From CAYSEW01 sp964430245 (GTDB lineage Bacteria > Bacteroidota > Bacteroidia > Flavobacteriales_D > Parvicellaceae), in NCBI GenBank assembly GCA_964430245.1, contig CAYSEW010000018.1, positions 1-56,270 of the forward strand: a stretch of 56,270 nucleotides of DNA, written 5' to 3'. Of this stretch, positions 10,015 to 19,396 are shown in pieces (the stretch's first letter is position 1; the number at the start of each line of letters is the position of its first letter). Below the pieces are notes generated by a model. The model was not told the DNA's origin, searched no databases, and was given only the letters and a program-made list of their open reading frames with translations. The position numbers and the translations under genes were made by a program.

Positions 10015-11685
10015 TTACTCTGATGGGTTTAAAATTTTATTATATAAATCAAGGTCATTAAAAACACTTACAGCTTTAAGTATATATGGATCTTTTTTTA
10101 AGCTTGCTTCTACCCTGCCCTTTTGATAAAAATACCGTGCTATAATTTCGTTTTCCAAGACCTCAATTATCTCTTCTTTATACCTTTCTAAGTCTTTAGA
10201 AAGGTTTGGTTTTAAAGCAACCTTTAAATCTTCGAAAACATCTTTATTATTAGTGTAGTACTTCTCTCTTTCAGATGAAGAAATCAATTCATTCAATCGT
10301 TCGCTACTTTCATTTGTATACTTAACCTCTTCTGTAATTATGTAATCTTTAAATAAAGCATAATCATTATCACTTAACTTAAATTCATTAATAGACGGTA
10401 TTAACTCCTTATTATTGACATATTTATTGACATATTTAAATATATAATCATTGTAAATCAATACTTCTGAAAGTCTACTATAAAACCCTGATTCAATTTT
10501 TATGTCCGGATCTACTCCCCTAGAATCTTTTACCTCTCTTCCGTTTTTTGTGTAGAATGTTTGTATGAGGCTATCAGCCACTTCAAACACATCGCCAAAT
10601 TGATTTTTATTAGAATAATCTAATTTTTGAATACATCTCCCACTAGGAGTATAGTATTTTGCAACAGTCAGTTTAACTTTTGCCCCAAATTTAATATCCT
10701 TGGTTTGTTGCACTAACCCTTTTCCAAAACTTCTATTTCCTATAACAACACCCCTGTCTAAATCTTGAAGACTACCAGCAACTATTTCACTAGCAGAGGC
10801 AGAATATGAATCAATTAAAACAATAACCGGGATGCTAAGATCAAAAGGGTTATTGCGTGTTTTGTAAACTCTATTTATCTCTTGTATTCTACCTTTTGTT
10901 TCAACCACTTTTTGATCTTTTGGAATAAACAGATTAACAATATTAACTGCTTCTCCTAAAAGCCCCCCTCCATTTCCTCTTAAATCAATAATCACTTTTT
11001 CCATATTATGGTTTGATTTTAACTCTGTCAAGCCTTTTACAATTTCTATGCTGGCTTTATCAGTAAAAGTGGTAAGCTTTATATAACCAATGTTTTTTTC
11101 AAGCATGCCGTAATATGGAACAGCAGGAACTTCTATCTTTTTCCTAAGAACAGAAATTTGTTTTAATTCATTATTCCTTGAGTATTTAATATCAACTGTT
11201 GTTTCCGCAGTTCCTTTAAGTAAATTACTCATCTCTTCTAATGATCTTCCTTTAGTGGCTTCACCGTCAACCTCTAGAATAATATCTCCTGCTTTTAATC
11301 CAGATAATTGAGCTGGTGAATTTTCATATGGTTCTGTAATAATTAATTGATTATCTATTTTTTTTATTATCGCTCCTATTCCACCATATTGACCTGTTGT
11401 CATAAAACGATAATCTTCTATATTACTTTCAGGAATAAATACAGTATAGGGATCTAGCGACTCTAACATAGCATCTATGCCGATTTTCATAAGCTCACCA
11501 GGAATGGGTTCGTCTACATAAAGCGTGTTGATTTTTTCATAAATTGATGCTAGAATTTTTAAGTTTTTAGTGACCTCAAAATAGTCTTGTTCTTCATAGT
11601 TAGCATCACCAGAAAAAGGAGTGGTAAACCCAAGTAGAATTAGAAATACAAATACAAACAATACTTTAATTGGTCTTTTTATCAT
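10015..11685 (-). CDS. S41 family C-terminal processing peptidase
   Basis: A 556-residue protein with an N-terminal signal or anchor helix (residues 6-21), a PDZ domain (about 95-180) and an S41 peptidase domain (about 190-385). The serine/lysine dyad is visible as DSYSASASEI (Ser297) and SFGKGLVQ (Lys322), with the 25-residue spacing seen in E. coli Prc. The fold-typical IDLRGNGGG is at about 233-241. The C-terminal 170 residues are helical and typical of the Bacteroidota CtpA-like group. The enzyme cleaves C-terminal tails of exported proteins in the periplasm. Its start codon lies inside the 3' end of rnpA (20-base overlap), implying translational coupling. Confidence 0.95.
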   Translation of the reverse strand: MIKRPIKVLFVFVFLILLGFTTPFSGDANYEEQDYFEVTKNLKILASIYEKINTLYVDEPIPGELMKIGIDAMLESLDPYTVFIPESNIEDYRFMTTGQYGGIGAIIKKIDNQLIITEPYENSPAQLSGLKAGDIILEVDGEATKGRSLEEMSNLLKGTAETTVDIKYSRNNELKQISVLRKKIEVPAVPYYGMLEKNIGYIKLTTFTDKASIEIVKGLTELKSNHNMEKVIIDLRGNGGGLLGEAVNIVNLFIPKDQKVVETKGRIQEINRVYKTRNNPFDLSIPVIVLIDSYSASASEIVAGSLQDLDRGVVIGNRSFGKGLVQQTKDIKFGAKVKLTVAKYYTPSGRCIQKLDYSNKNQFGDVFEVADSLIQTFYTKNGREVKDSRGVDPDIKIESGFYSRLSEVLIYNDYIFKYVNKYVNNKELIPSINEFKLSDNDYALFKDYIITEEVKYTNESSERLNELISSSEREKYYTNNKDVFEDLKVALKPNLSKDLERYKEEIIEVLENEIIARYFYQKGRVEASLKKDPYILKAVSVFNDLDLYNKILNPSE

Positions 11686-12049
11686 CAGTAAAATGTTTTA
11701 AGATAAATTTACGAAATGTAATCATCATCTTATTTTCCAGATCATTAAAATCTATCTTTTGATCTCCAATATAGGTAATAACTAAATTGATGCTCTGTTC
11801 TTCCAAATAAGTATTAATGACTTTTTTGTGTAAAATTTCTTTTAGTTGTCTTTTGATTAAGTTTCTTTCAACAGCTTTTTTGAAATTTTTCTTTGGAATA
11901 GAGATAAGCACCTTTATGCTTTGTTTTTCATTTCTTTCTGTCCATATAACTCGAAATGGGTAATTCAGAAATACTCTACCATCCTTAAAGACGCTTGAAA
12001 TGTCTTTTTTGCTAATTAATGTTAGGTTCTTTTTTATTTGTTTTTTCAT
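11666..12049 (-). CDS. rnpA: Ribonuclease P protein component
   Basis: A basic 127-residue protein of normal family length. The RNR signature is visible as KKAVERNLIKRQLKE, preceded by the FKDGRVF and PFRVIW strands of the central cleft. The protein binds M1 RNA and helps 5' maturation of pre-tRNA. It lies between hemD (63 bases upstream) and the S41 protease (20-base overlap downstream), a Bacteroidota arrangement rather than the rpmH-rnpA pair of Proteobacteria. No rpmH is visible next to it. The partner RNA gene rnpB was not seen in the window. Confidence 0.95.
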   Translation of the reverse strand: MKKQIKKNLTLISKKDISSVFKDGRVFLNYPFRVIWTERNEKQSIKVLISIPKKNFKKAVERNLIKRQLKEILHKKVINTYLEEQSINLVITYIGDQKIDFNDLENKMMITFRKFILKHFTDDKKTN

Positions 12050-12112
12050 AAGAAATTAACCTTATTTCAAAACCAAAGAACTTCCTTCTTTATAAGAAAC
12101 AGCCTTAAATGA

Positions 12113-12853
12113 CTATTTATTACTGTTAATAAATTGCTCTATTGCCATTGTCATAGATGGAATTCCTGGGCTTGGTGCCTTAATGTCAATCCTAAGACCC
12201 AAATCTTCAGCTGCTCTTGCGGTAGTTGGTCCAAAAGCTGCAATTTTAGTTCCATTTTGTTCAAAATCTGGAAAGTTTTTTACCAATGATTGTATGCCTG
12301 AAGGGCTATAAAAAACCAACATATCGTATTTTACTTCTTTAAGATCTGATAGGTCACTGCATACAGTCTTATAAAGAATAGCGTTTTTATGCTGTATTTC
12401 ATTTTCATTTAGTAGTTCAGGTATATTCTTTCTTTGAATATCAGAACAAGGCACTAAGAAGTTTTCATCTTTATGCTTAATAATAGTATCTATTAAATCC
12501 TGAAACCTTTGTTTTCCGAAAAATATCTTTCTTTTTCTATAGACAACATAGTTTTGTAAATAATAAGCGACTGCTTCTGAAATACAAAAATATTTCATAG
12601 AATCAGGTACTGCAAAACGAGTTTCACTTGCTATCCTAAAAAAATGATCTACTGCCATTCTAGAAGTAAAAATAACAGCAGAAAAATTACTTAGGTTAAT
12701 TCTATCTTTTCTAAAGTCTTGTGGAATAACACCCTCTACATGTATGAATGACCTAAAGTCAACTTTTAATTTGTACTTATCAGCTAAATCTGAAAAGGGG
12801 TGTTTGTTGTTTTTGGGTTCTGGTTGAGAAACTAAAATTGATTTAATATTCAC
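12113..12853 (-). CDS. hemD: Uroporphyrinogen-III synthase
   Basis: A 246-residue protein of the HemD fold, two alpha/beta halves. Conserved pieces include AVIFTSRMAVDHFF, KYFCISEAVAYYLQ, MLVFYSPSGIQSLV and AAFGPTTARAAEDLG. It would cyclise hydroxymethylbilane to uroporphyrinogen III in the cytoplasm, on the way to heme. The start used is GTG, as in the reading GTG-AAT-ATT; no ATG fits better. It follows the DUF4271 gene by 26 bases and precedes rnpA. Sequence conservation in HemD is low in general, so the call rests on these motifs and on the well-known DUF4271-hemD-rnpA order. Confidence 0.9.
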   Translation of the reverse strand: MNIKSILVSQPEPKNNKHPFSDLADKYKLKVDFRSFIHVEGVIPQDFRKDRINLSNFSAVIFTSRMAVDHFFRIASETRFAVPDSMKYFCISEAVAYYLQNYVVYRKRKIFFGKQRFQDLIDTIIKHKDENFLVPCSDIQRKNIPELLNENEIQHKNAILYKTVCSDLSDLKEVKYDMLVFYSPSGIQSLVKNFPDFEQNGTKIAAFGPTTARAAEDLGLRIDIKAPSPGIPSMTMAIEQFINSNK

Positions 12854-12879
12854 TTTTGTATTGATTTTAGTTCAATGTT

Positions 12880-13548
12880 TCAATAATCGCTCAAAATATA
12901 GTATATTAACACTAAAGGCGAAATTTCAAGAGTGCAAAGGTATAAAAATATGTTTAAATAAGAAATTTTATTCTCTACTCCCTTTGATGCTATATGAAAT
13001 AACCTCAGTGCGTATAAAATAAAAACCAATAATAAGAAAGTAATGTTGCTGTAAATAATAAGTTCAGAATCCATTTCTTTCGAAAAAAGAATAATATTTA
13101 TTGCCAAAAATGGAATAGAAATAATGGATACTGCTTTAATAAATAATTTATAATAAATTAAATAAACATAAAAGGTTTGTTTTGCATCAAATAAATATCC
13201 TGAGATCTTAATAAATGAGCCTTTAATAAGGTAGAAAACAATTACAATTGAAATACATAAAAAACAATCTAAAACCTTGTTTTGGTTCAAATAAAAGTTA
13301 ACACCCCCTGATGAATTAATAAAAAGCCCAATCAATGATAAAGCGGCAATTGTTAATACATCTATTTTGGCCTTATTATCCTCTGATTTATAAGCAATTC
13401 TGAAATAATGAAAATCAACAACTCCCTTAATTATTGAATAATAAAACTTAGGCGTTTTTTGATTTTGAAAAGCATAAATAATTAATAAAAGAAAAAATGG
13501 AATTAGCATCCAAATTGATTCATTAAATTCCCTTTGTATTAAATCCAT
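12880..13548 (-). CDS. DUF4271 family membrane protein
   Basis: A 222-residue integral membrane protein with about six hydrophobic helices, including MLIPFFLLLIIYAF near the start, a central LFIKAVSIISIPFLAINIIL and a C-terminal LEISPLVLIYYIL. The motif LCTLEISPLVLIYY near the end and a position directly upstream of hemD are typical of the Bacteroidota DUF4271 family. The function is unknown. It is the first gene of the operon running to the O-antigen ligase and is divergent from ileS across a 123-base gap. The link to heme synthesis is positional only. Confidence 0.8.
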   Translation of the reverse strand: MDLIQREFNESIWMLIPFFLLLIIYAFQNQKTPKFYYSIIKGVVDFHYFRIAYKSEDNKAKIDVLTIAALSLIGLFINSSGGVNFYLNQNKVLDCFLCISIVIVFYLIKGSFIKISGYLFDAKQTFYVYLIYYKLFIKAVSIISIPFLAINIILFSKEMDSELIIYSNITFLLLVFILYALRLFHIASKGVENKISYLNIFLYLCTLEISPLVLIYYILSDY

Positions 13549-13635
13549 TATCTTATTAAATTGTTACTTCGATAAAAATACAAATAAACCTTTTTTTTAA
13601 TTTACTTTTTAGCTCATATATATTTCTAAATATTT

Positions 13636-13643
13636 TATCTTCG
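13636..13643 (+). promoter_or_regulatory. Candidate -7 box of ileS operon
   Basis: TATCTTCG lies 28 bases upstream of the ileS ATG and differs by one base from the Bacteroidota -7 consensus TAnnTTTG. No convincing -33 TTG element is present at the usual distance, so this is a weak call. Confidence 0.35.
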
Positions 13644-13671
13644 CAGTCCATAAAAAATTAGGGTACTATCC

Positions 13672-16600
13672 ATGTCATTAAAATATCCTGAATACAAAAA
13701 TTTAAACTTATCTGATATAGCTGATCAAATTCAAGCTTTATGGGATCAAGAAAATACTTTTGAAGAAAGTATAAAAAGCAGACCCAATAATAATCCTTTT
13801 GTGTTTTATGAAGGTCCTCCCTCATCTAATGGAATGCCTGGAATACATCACGTTATGGGTAGATCTATTAAAGATGTTTTTTGTAGATACAAGACCCTTA
13901 AAGGGTATCAAGTCAATAGAAAAGCTGGATGGGACACACATGGCCTTCCTGTTGAATTGGGCGTGGAAAAAGAATTAGGAATTACAAAAGAAGATATTGG
14001 CAGGAAAATTTCTATTGAAGATTATAATGCTGCTTGTAAGAAAGCCGTTATGAAATATACTGATGTTTGGAACGATCTTACTAAAAAAATGGGTTACTGG
14101 GTAGATATGGAAAAACCTTATGTTACTTATGAAAGTAAGTATATGGAGTCCATTTGGTGGTTATTATCTCGGCTTTATGATAAAAAGTTATTATACAAAG
14201 GCTATACTATTCAACCATATTCTCCAGCAGCTGGAACTGGATTATCTTCACACGAAATCAATCAACCTGGTTGCTACAAAAACGTTAAAGACACTACTGT
14301 AGTTGCTCAATTCAAAGTACTAAATAATGATTTGCTTCCTGAAAATACTTATTTATTGGCCTGGACAACAACTCCTTGGACACTGCCCTCTAATACTGCA
14401 TTAGCTATAGGGCCCAAAATTGAATACGTATTAGTAAAAACATTTAATCAATATACAAAAACACCTGTTAACCTTGTATTAGCCAAAAGCTTGGTGTCAA
14501 CTATTTTCAATGGGAATTTTTATCCTGTAAATGAAAGTAAAATGGTTCTTTTAGAAGAAGGGGAAAAGAAAATACCCTACTTCGTAGAACAAGAAATAAT
14601 TGGAAGTGCCTTAATAGGAATTAAGTACGAGCAATTATTACCTTTTGCTCAACCTGCTGAAAATTCAGAAAATGCATTTAAAGTTATCCCTGGAAATTTT
14701 GTTACCACTGATGACGGAACTGGAATCGTGCATATTGCCCCAACTTTTGGCCAAGACGATGCCTTAGTCGCTAAAGAAGCCAATGTGCCTGCTATGCTTG
14801 TGATAGATAAATTAGGTAACAAAGTGCCTCTTGTTGATCTGCAAGGAAAATTTAGGCCAGAAATGGGTAAACATGCTGGTAAATATGTTAAAAATGAGTT
14901 TTATTCAAAAGAAGAAATTCCCGAAAAATCAATTGACGTTGAAATCGCTATCCAACTAAAAGAAGAAAACAAGGCATTTAATGTTGCAAAATATGAGCAT
15001 AGCTATCCACATTGTTGGAGAACAGATAAGCCTATATTGTATTACCCTTTAGATTCTTGGTTTATTAAAGTAACTCAAGAAAAAGAGAAATTCATAGCAC
15101 TTAATAAAAAAATTAATTGGAAACCTAAAAGCACAGGAACTGGTAGATTTGGTAATTGGCTAGAAAATGCAAATGACTGGAATTTGTCTAGGTCTCGATT
15201 TTGGGGAACTCCTATTCCTATATGGAGATCCGAAGATGGAACAGAAGAAATATGTATATCATCAATTGAGCAGTTAAAAAATGAATGCGAAAAAGCGGTT
15301 TCTTCAGGGTTTATGAAAAAGAACCCTTTATCTGACTTTGTTATTGGAGATATGACTGAAAAGAATTACTCGGTTGTTGACCTTCATAAAAATTATGTTG
15401 ATGAAATAACCTTAGTTTCAGAATCAGGTAAACCAATGAAAAGAGAATCTGATCTAATAGATGTTTGGTTTGATTCAGGATCAATGCCTTATGCTCAATG
15501 GCATTACCCCTTTGAAAACAAAGAACTTATAGATGGTTATAAAACATATCCTGCAGATTTTATTGCTGAAGGTGTAGATCAAACTAGAGGTTGGTTTTAC
15601 ACCCTGCACGCTATCTCTGCAATGTGCTTTAATTCTGAAGCATATAAAAATGTTGTTTCTAATGGCTTAGTTTTGGATAAGTCTGGCCAAAAAATGTCTA
15701 AAAGAGTTGGCAATGTTGTTGACCCTTTTGAAACATTAGAAAAATACGGTCCTGATGCTACAAGATGGTATATGCTTACAAATGCACAACCCTGGGACAA
15801 CTTAAGGTTTAATTTAGATGGAATTACTGAGGTCCAAAGAAAATTCTTTGGAACACTTTATAATACTTATGGTTTTTTTGCATTGTATGCTAACCTTGAT
15901 GAATTTCAATATAATGAAAAAGAAATCCCTTTAAATGACCGACCTGAAATTGATCGTTGGATCTTATCTAAATTAAACTCCTTAATTAAAAATGTTGATC
16001 ATTCATTTGAGAACTACGAACCTACAAAAGCAGGTAGGTTCATTCAGCTTTTTGTTATTGATCAATTAAGTAATTGGTATGTTCGTTTATGTAGAAGGCG
16101 GTTTTGGAAAGGTGAATTTACAAATGACAAGCTTTCTGCTTATCAAACACTCTATACCTGTTTGGAAGCAATTGCTCGTCTTTCGTCACCAATTGCTCCA
16201 TTTTTTAGCGACCGTTTATTCAGGGACCTTATTTCAGTTACTAAAAAGCATAAAGTTAAATCTGTTCACCTTTCAAGTTTTCCTAAATATAACGCAGAAA
16301 TTATTAATCTTGATTTAGAAGAACGAATGGAGATTGCTCAAAGGGTATGCTCTTTGGTTTTAGGACTTAGGAAAAAAGAAAAAATTAAAGTGCGCCAGCC
16401 ACTACAAAAAATAATGGTTCCTGCGATAAATGATAACTTTAAAAAACAATTAATTAGCGTTAAGTCTCTGATTCTCTCTGAATTAAATGTTAAAGAATTA
16501 GAGGTTTTAACATCAGATTCGAATGTTATCAAGAAAAAAGTAAAACCTAATTTTAAAACTATAGGTCCTAAGTACGGCAAACACATGAAGGCAATTTCTT

Positions 16601-17061
16601 CTATGATCAATACTTGGGGGGATGATGAAATAAACACCCTTGAAAACAAGAAATCATGGAGCGGTGATGTCAATGGGGAAGAAATAGAATTATTGTTTTC
16701 GGATTTTGAAATACAAACAGCTGATATCCCTGGGTTTTTAGTGTCTTCAGATAATGATATAACTGTTGCGCTAGATATTCAAATTACTGATGAATTAATT
16801 AACGAAGGCATAGCAAGGGATTTTGTGAATCGAATACAGAACTTAAGAAAAGACTATGGTTTTAATGTAACTGACAGAATAAATATTCGTATTATGTCAA
16901 ACAATAAAATTAATAGAGCAATAAATAACAATTTAAATTATATTTGCTCAGAAACACTGGCGGAGTCTCTTGAAATAGTAAATACTATTTCTGATAAGCC
17001 GGTAGATATGGAATTAGGAAATGGGTTACTAGCCGAATGTTCCATTTCAAAAATAAATTAA
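13672..17061 (+). CDS. ileS: Isoleucyl-tRNA synthetase
   Basis: A 1129-residue class I synthetase. The HIGH-equivalent is HHVMG (residues 59-63) and the KMSKS loop reads KMSKR (674-678). The CP1 editing domain shows TTPWTLPSNTALA. The C terminus has no CxxC zinc finger, unlike E. coli IleRS; length, KMSKR and the missing finger point to the eukaryote-like type (type 2). It charges tRNA-Ile with isoleucine in the cytoplasm and edits valine. It leads an operon with the DksA-like gene (11 bases on), lspA and a PhoD-like gene. Family type-2 enzymes are often less sensitive to mupirocin, but that cannot be concluded here from sequence alone. Confidence 0.97.
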   Translation: MSLKYPEYKNLNLSDIADQIQALWDQENTFEESIKSRPNNNPFVFYEGPPSSNGMPGIHHVMGRSIKDVFCRYKTLKGYQVNRKAGWDTHGLPVELGVEKELGITKEDIGRKISIEDYNAACKKAVMKYTDVWNDLTKKMGYWVDMEKPYVTYESKYMESIWWLLSRLYDKKLLYKGYTIQPYSPAAGTGLSSHEINQPGCYKNVKDTTVVAQFKVLNNDLLPENTYLLAWTTTPWTLPSNTALAIGPKIEYVLVKTFNQYTKTPVNLVLAKSLVSTIFNGNFYPVNESKMVLLEEGEKKIPYFVEQEIIGSALIGIKYEQLLPFAQPAENSENAFKVIPGNFVTTDDGTGIVHIAPTFGQDDALVAKEANVPAMLVIDKLGNKVPLVDLQGKFRPEMGKHAGKYVKNEFYSKEEIPEKSIDVEIAIQLKEENKAFNVAKYEHSYPHCWRTDKPILYYPLDSWFIKVTQEKEKFIALNKKINWKPKSTGTGRFGNWLENANDWNLSRSRFWGTPIPIWRSEDGTEEICISSIEQLKNECEKAVSSGFMKKNPLSDFVIGDMTEKNYSVVDLHKNYVDEITLVSESGKPMKRESDLIDVWFDSGSMPYAQWHYPFENKELIDGYKTYPADFIAEGVDQTRGWFYTLHAISAMCFNSEAYKNVVSNGLVLDKSGQKMSKRVGNVVDPFETLEKYGPDATRWYMLTNAQPWDNLRFNLDGITEVQRKFFGTLYNTYGFFALYANLDEFQYNEKEIPLNDRPEIDRWILSKLNSLIKNVDHSFENYEPTKAGRFIQLFVIDQLSNWYVRLCRRRFWKGEFTNDKLSAYQTLYTCLEAIARLSSPIAPFFSDRLFRDLISVTKKHKVKSVHLSSFPKYNAEIINLDLEERMEIAQRVCSLVLGLRKKEKIKVRQPLQKIMVPAINDNFKKQLISVKSLILSELNVKELEVLTSDSNVIKKKVKPNFKTIGPKYGKHMKAISSMINTWGDDEINTLENKKSWSGDVNGEEIELLFSDFEIQTADIPGFLVSSDNDITVALDIQITDELINEGIARDFVNRIQNLRKDYGFNVTDRINIRIMSNNKINRAINNNLNYICSETLAESLEIVNTISDKPVDMELGNGLLAECSISKIN

Positions 17062-17072
17062 AATAACATATC

Positions 17073-17447
17073 ATGGGAAAAAATAGATATAGCGACCGTG
17101 AACTAGATGAATTTAAAAAAATAATCGATAGCAAGCTTAAAGAGGCAAAGGAAGATTTGCTTTTATTAAAAGGATCCTTATCACATAAAGATGATCAAGG
17201 AACAGATGATACAGGAAGGTCTTTCAATATGATGGAAGATGGCTCTGAAACCCTAATGAGAGAAGAAATGGCTCAACTAGCTGCAAGGCAAGAAAAATTC
17301 ATTAAAAACCTTGAAAACGCTCTTGTTCGAATTAATAATAAATCTTACGGTGTTTGTAGGGTAACTGGAAAATTGATCAACAAAGATAGGCTTAAACTTG
17401 TCCCTCATGCTACACTTAGTATAGAGGCAAAAAAAGCCCAAAATTAG
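17073..17447 (+). CDS. TraR/DksA family protein with degenerate zinc site
   Basis: A 124-residue protein with an N-terminal coiled coil (KKIIDSKLKEAKEDLLLLKG to EKFIKNLENALVRI) and a C-terminal globular end matching the DksA zinc-finger region. E. coli DksA has C-x2-C and C-x2-C there. Here the equivalents are C-R-V-T and S-I-E-A, so three of the four cysteines are replaced. DksA-type proteins bind in the RNA polymerase secondary channel and modulate the stringent response. The acidic tip region DDQGTDDTGRS is retained. Cysteine-poor forms are common in Bacteroidota, so this is likely functional rather than decayed. It sits between ileS and lspA. Confidence 0.88.
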   Translation: MGKNRYSDRELDEFKKIIDSKLKEAKEDLLLLKGSLSHKDDQGTDDTGRSFNMMEDGSETLMREEMAQLAARQEKFIKNLENALVRINNKSYGVCRVTGKLINKDRLKLVPHATLSIEAKKAQN

Positions 17448-17465
17448 CCTCTTTCTATAGTTCTT

Positions 17466-18104
17466 GTGCGAAATTCTCTAATAACGATCTTTAGTGTACT
17501 AATTTTAGATCAACTCGTCAAGTTGTGGATTAAATCCTCTTATGTATTATCTACTGGAAATTCAGTGATTAGCGAGTGGTGGATTGTGAAAATCCAGTTC
17601 ATTGAAAATCCCGGAATGGCTTTTGGTTGGACCCTTGGTGATGAGGGCGCAATATGGGGGAAAATAATATTAAGTAGCTTTAGGATTATTGCTGTAATTT
17701 TTATTGGCCTTTACATTAGAAGGCTAATTAGGACTCAAGCACATCCTTTTTTTATTATCTGTATTTCTTTAGTTTTTGCAGGAGCTTTAGGTAATATAAT
17801 TGATAGTGCTTTTTACGGAATTTTGTTTTCTGAAAGCACCTTCAATGAAATGGCTGTTTTTCTGCCTGAAAATGGTGGCTATGCTCCTTTTATGATGGGA
17901 CACGTAGTAGACATGATCCATTTAGACTTTAATTGGCCCTCTTGGATGCCATTTGGTTTAAGTGGAAATGAAGTTTTTCCACCTATCTTTAATGTTGCTG
18001 ATAGCGCTATTTCTGTTAGTGTATTCTTAATTATTATTTTTTATAAAAGAATTGTTCGAGATGAGGATTTTCAGTTTTTTAATAAAAAAAGCAGTGAGGC
18101 CTAG
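17466..18104 (+). CDS. lspA: Lipoprotein signal peptidase (signal peptidase II)
   Basis: A 212-residue membrane protein with four hydrophobic helices. It removes signal peptides from diacylglyceryl-modified prolipoproteins at the inner membrane. The catalytic aspartates are Asp113 (GNIIDSAFYG) and Asp179 (FNVADSAIS), and the conserved ENPGMAFG is at 47-54. They are 66 residues apart, compared with about 18 in the E. coli enzyme, because of a hydrophilic insert (about 122-170). This explains the length over the usual 160-170 residues and fits Bacteroidota homologues. The start is GTG, 18 bases after the DksA-like gene; no nearby ATG keeps the first helix. Confidence 0.95.
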   Translation: MRNSLITIFSVLILDQLVKLWIKSSYVLSTGNSVISEWWIVKIQFIENPGMAFGWTLGDEGAIWGKIILSSFRIIAVIFIGLYIRRLIRTQAHPFFIICISLVFAGALGNIIDSAFYGILFSESTFNEMAVFLPENGGYAPFMMGHVVDMIHLDFNWPSWMPFGLSGNEVFPPIFNVADSAISVSVFLIIIFYKRIVRDEDFQFFNKKSSEA

Positions 18105-19395
18105 ATTTATCCATATTACGTTATTAATCTGCCAATTATTTTTTGTAAATAACAACTTATCTCAAAAAATAATAGCTGGCCCTATACAGGGTGAAACTAC
18201 AGACTCTTCGGTGACTTTTTGGATACTAGTAAAAAATGTAACTGATCTATCAATTATTGATAATAATTCAATGGTGAAATTTAATCAAGTTCTCATTAAA
18301 GAAGATTCAATAGTTAATAAATATTATAAAAAATTAAAAGCCTTTAAGTATACAATCACTTTTTCACATCATGGGTCTTCTTCTCTACATTATGGATTAA
18401 TGTTAAATAATGAAATATCCTTTAATTATAATTTTACTGTTCTTACTAAGAATAATTCTTTTTTATTTGGTTCCTGTGCTTATATAGGAAAGGGATTTTC
18501 TAAAGGGTACAGGCCTTGGAACATGACAAAAATATATAAGAACATGGCTAAGGAAAATGCAGATTATATGATTTGGATGGGCGACAATCTATATCTTACC
18601 CTTAATCATGACCTTAAAAATAAGTTCAGTATCTATCGAAGATATTTAGGTGTAAGAAAAGATAAAGATCTTAATGTCTTTTTATCGTCAAACATCCCGC
18701 ATTATAGTACTTGGGATGATCATGATTTTGGACCAAATAATAGTGATGGCTCTTTTAAAAATTCAACACTTACCACCAATGCCTTTTTAAATTTCTGGCC
18801 CAACCCTAACCCTGTTAATGACAAAGGCATTTATTATTCATTTAGAAAAGGAGATGCTGAGTTTTTTATGACAGATAGCAGGACGTTTAGAAATAATAAT
18901 GGCTCCTCCTTATTAGGTTTAAAGCAGCTTGATTGGTTAAAAAAGGAGCTATTAAGTTCTACTGCTACTTTTAAATTTATTATTATTAGTAATCAGGTGA
19001 TAAATCAAGTAAAAGGACATGAGTCCTATTACGATTTTCCTAATGAGCGTAATACCCTTTTTAATTTTATTAAAGAAAATAAAATACCCGGAATTCTCTT
19101 TTTATCTGGAGATAGACATCATTCTGAAGTTCAGGTAGAAGACCTTAATTATCCCTACCCTATTTATGATGTCACTTGTTCTGCTTTATCAAGTCCAAGA
19201 CCAAAATTTAGGGGCTGGGGGCCAGAAGGAGACCTTAAAGAAAGGATGCCTGGCTCATTTATTACTAAACATAATTATGGGAAATGTATTATCCAGGGTG
19301 AGAACGAGGATAAAAAACTATTATTTACATACTATAATTATAGAATGAAGGAAATCTTTACTTTTAGCATTCATATGAAGGAGCTTGGGTATTGA
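18061..19395 (+). CDS. PhoD-like alkaline phosphatase family protein
   Basis: I place the start at the ATG at 18061 (444 residues), inside the 3' end of lspA; a TTG nine bases earlier is possible. A hydrophobic stretch at about 17-30 should export the protein. Metallophosphatase motifs of the PhoD superfamily are visible: FGSCAYIGKG, MIWMGDNLYL, STWDDHDFGPNNSDG, FFMTDSRTFRNN and LFLSGDRHHSEV. These supply the metal ligands for hydrolysis of phosphate mono- or diesters in the periplasm. It is last of the ileS operon, and its stop is one base from the end of convergent leuS. The substrate is unknown. Confidence 0.88.
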   Translation: MRIFSFLIKKAVRPRFIHITLLICQLFFVNNNLSQKIIAGPIQGETTDSSVTFWILVKNVTDLSIIDNNSMVKFNQVLIKEDSIVNKYYKKLKAFKYTITFSHHGSSSLHYGLMLNNEISFNYNFTVLTKNNSFLFGSCAYIGKGFSKGYRPWNMTKIYKNMAKENADYMIWMGDNLYLTLNHDLKNKFSIYRRYLGVRKDKDLNVFLSSNIPHYSTWDDHDFGPNNSDGSFKNSTLTTNAFLNFWPNPNPVNDKGIYYSFRKGDAEFFMTDSRTFRNNNGSSLLGLKQLDWLKKELLSSTATFKFIIISNQVINQVKGHESYYDFPNERNTLFNFIKENKIPGILFLSGDRHHSEVQVEDLNYPYPIYDVTCSALSSPRPKFRGWGPEGDLKERMPGSFITKHNYGKCIIQGENEDKKLLFTYYNYRMKEIFTFSIHMKELGY

Positions 19396-19396
19396 C

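Noticed and set aside
18052..18060. TTG start for the PhoD-like gene
   Set aside because: An ATG follows three codons later and gives a normal export signal; the TTG has no supporting feature.
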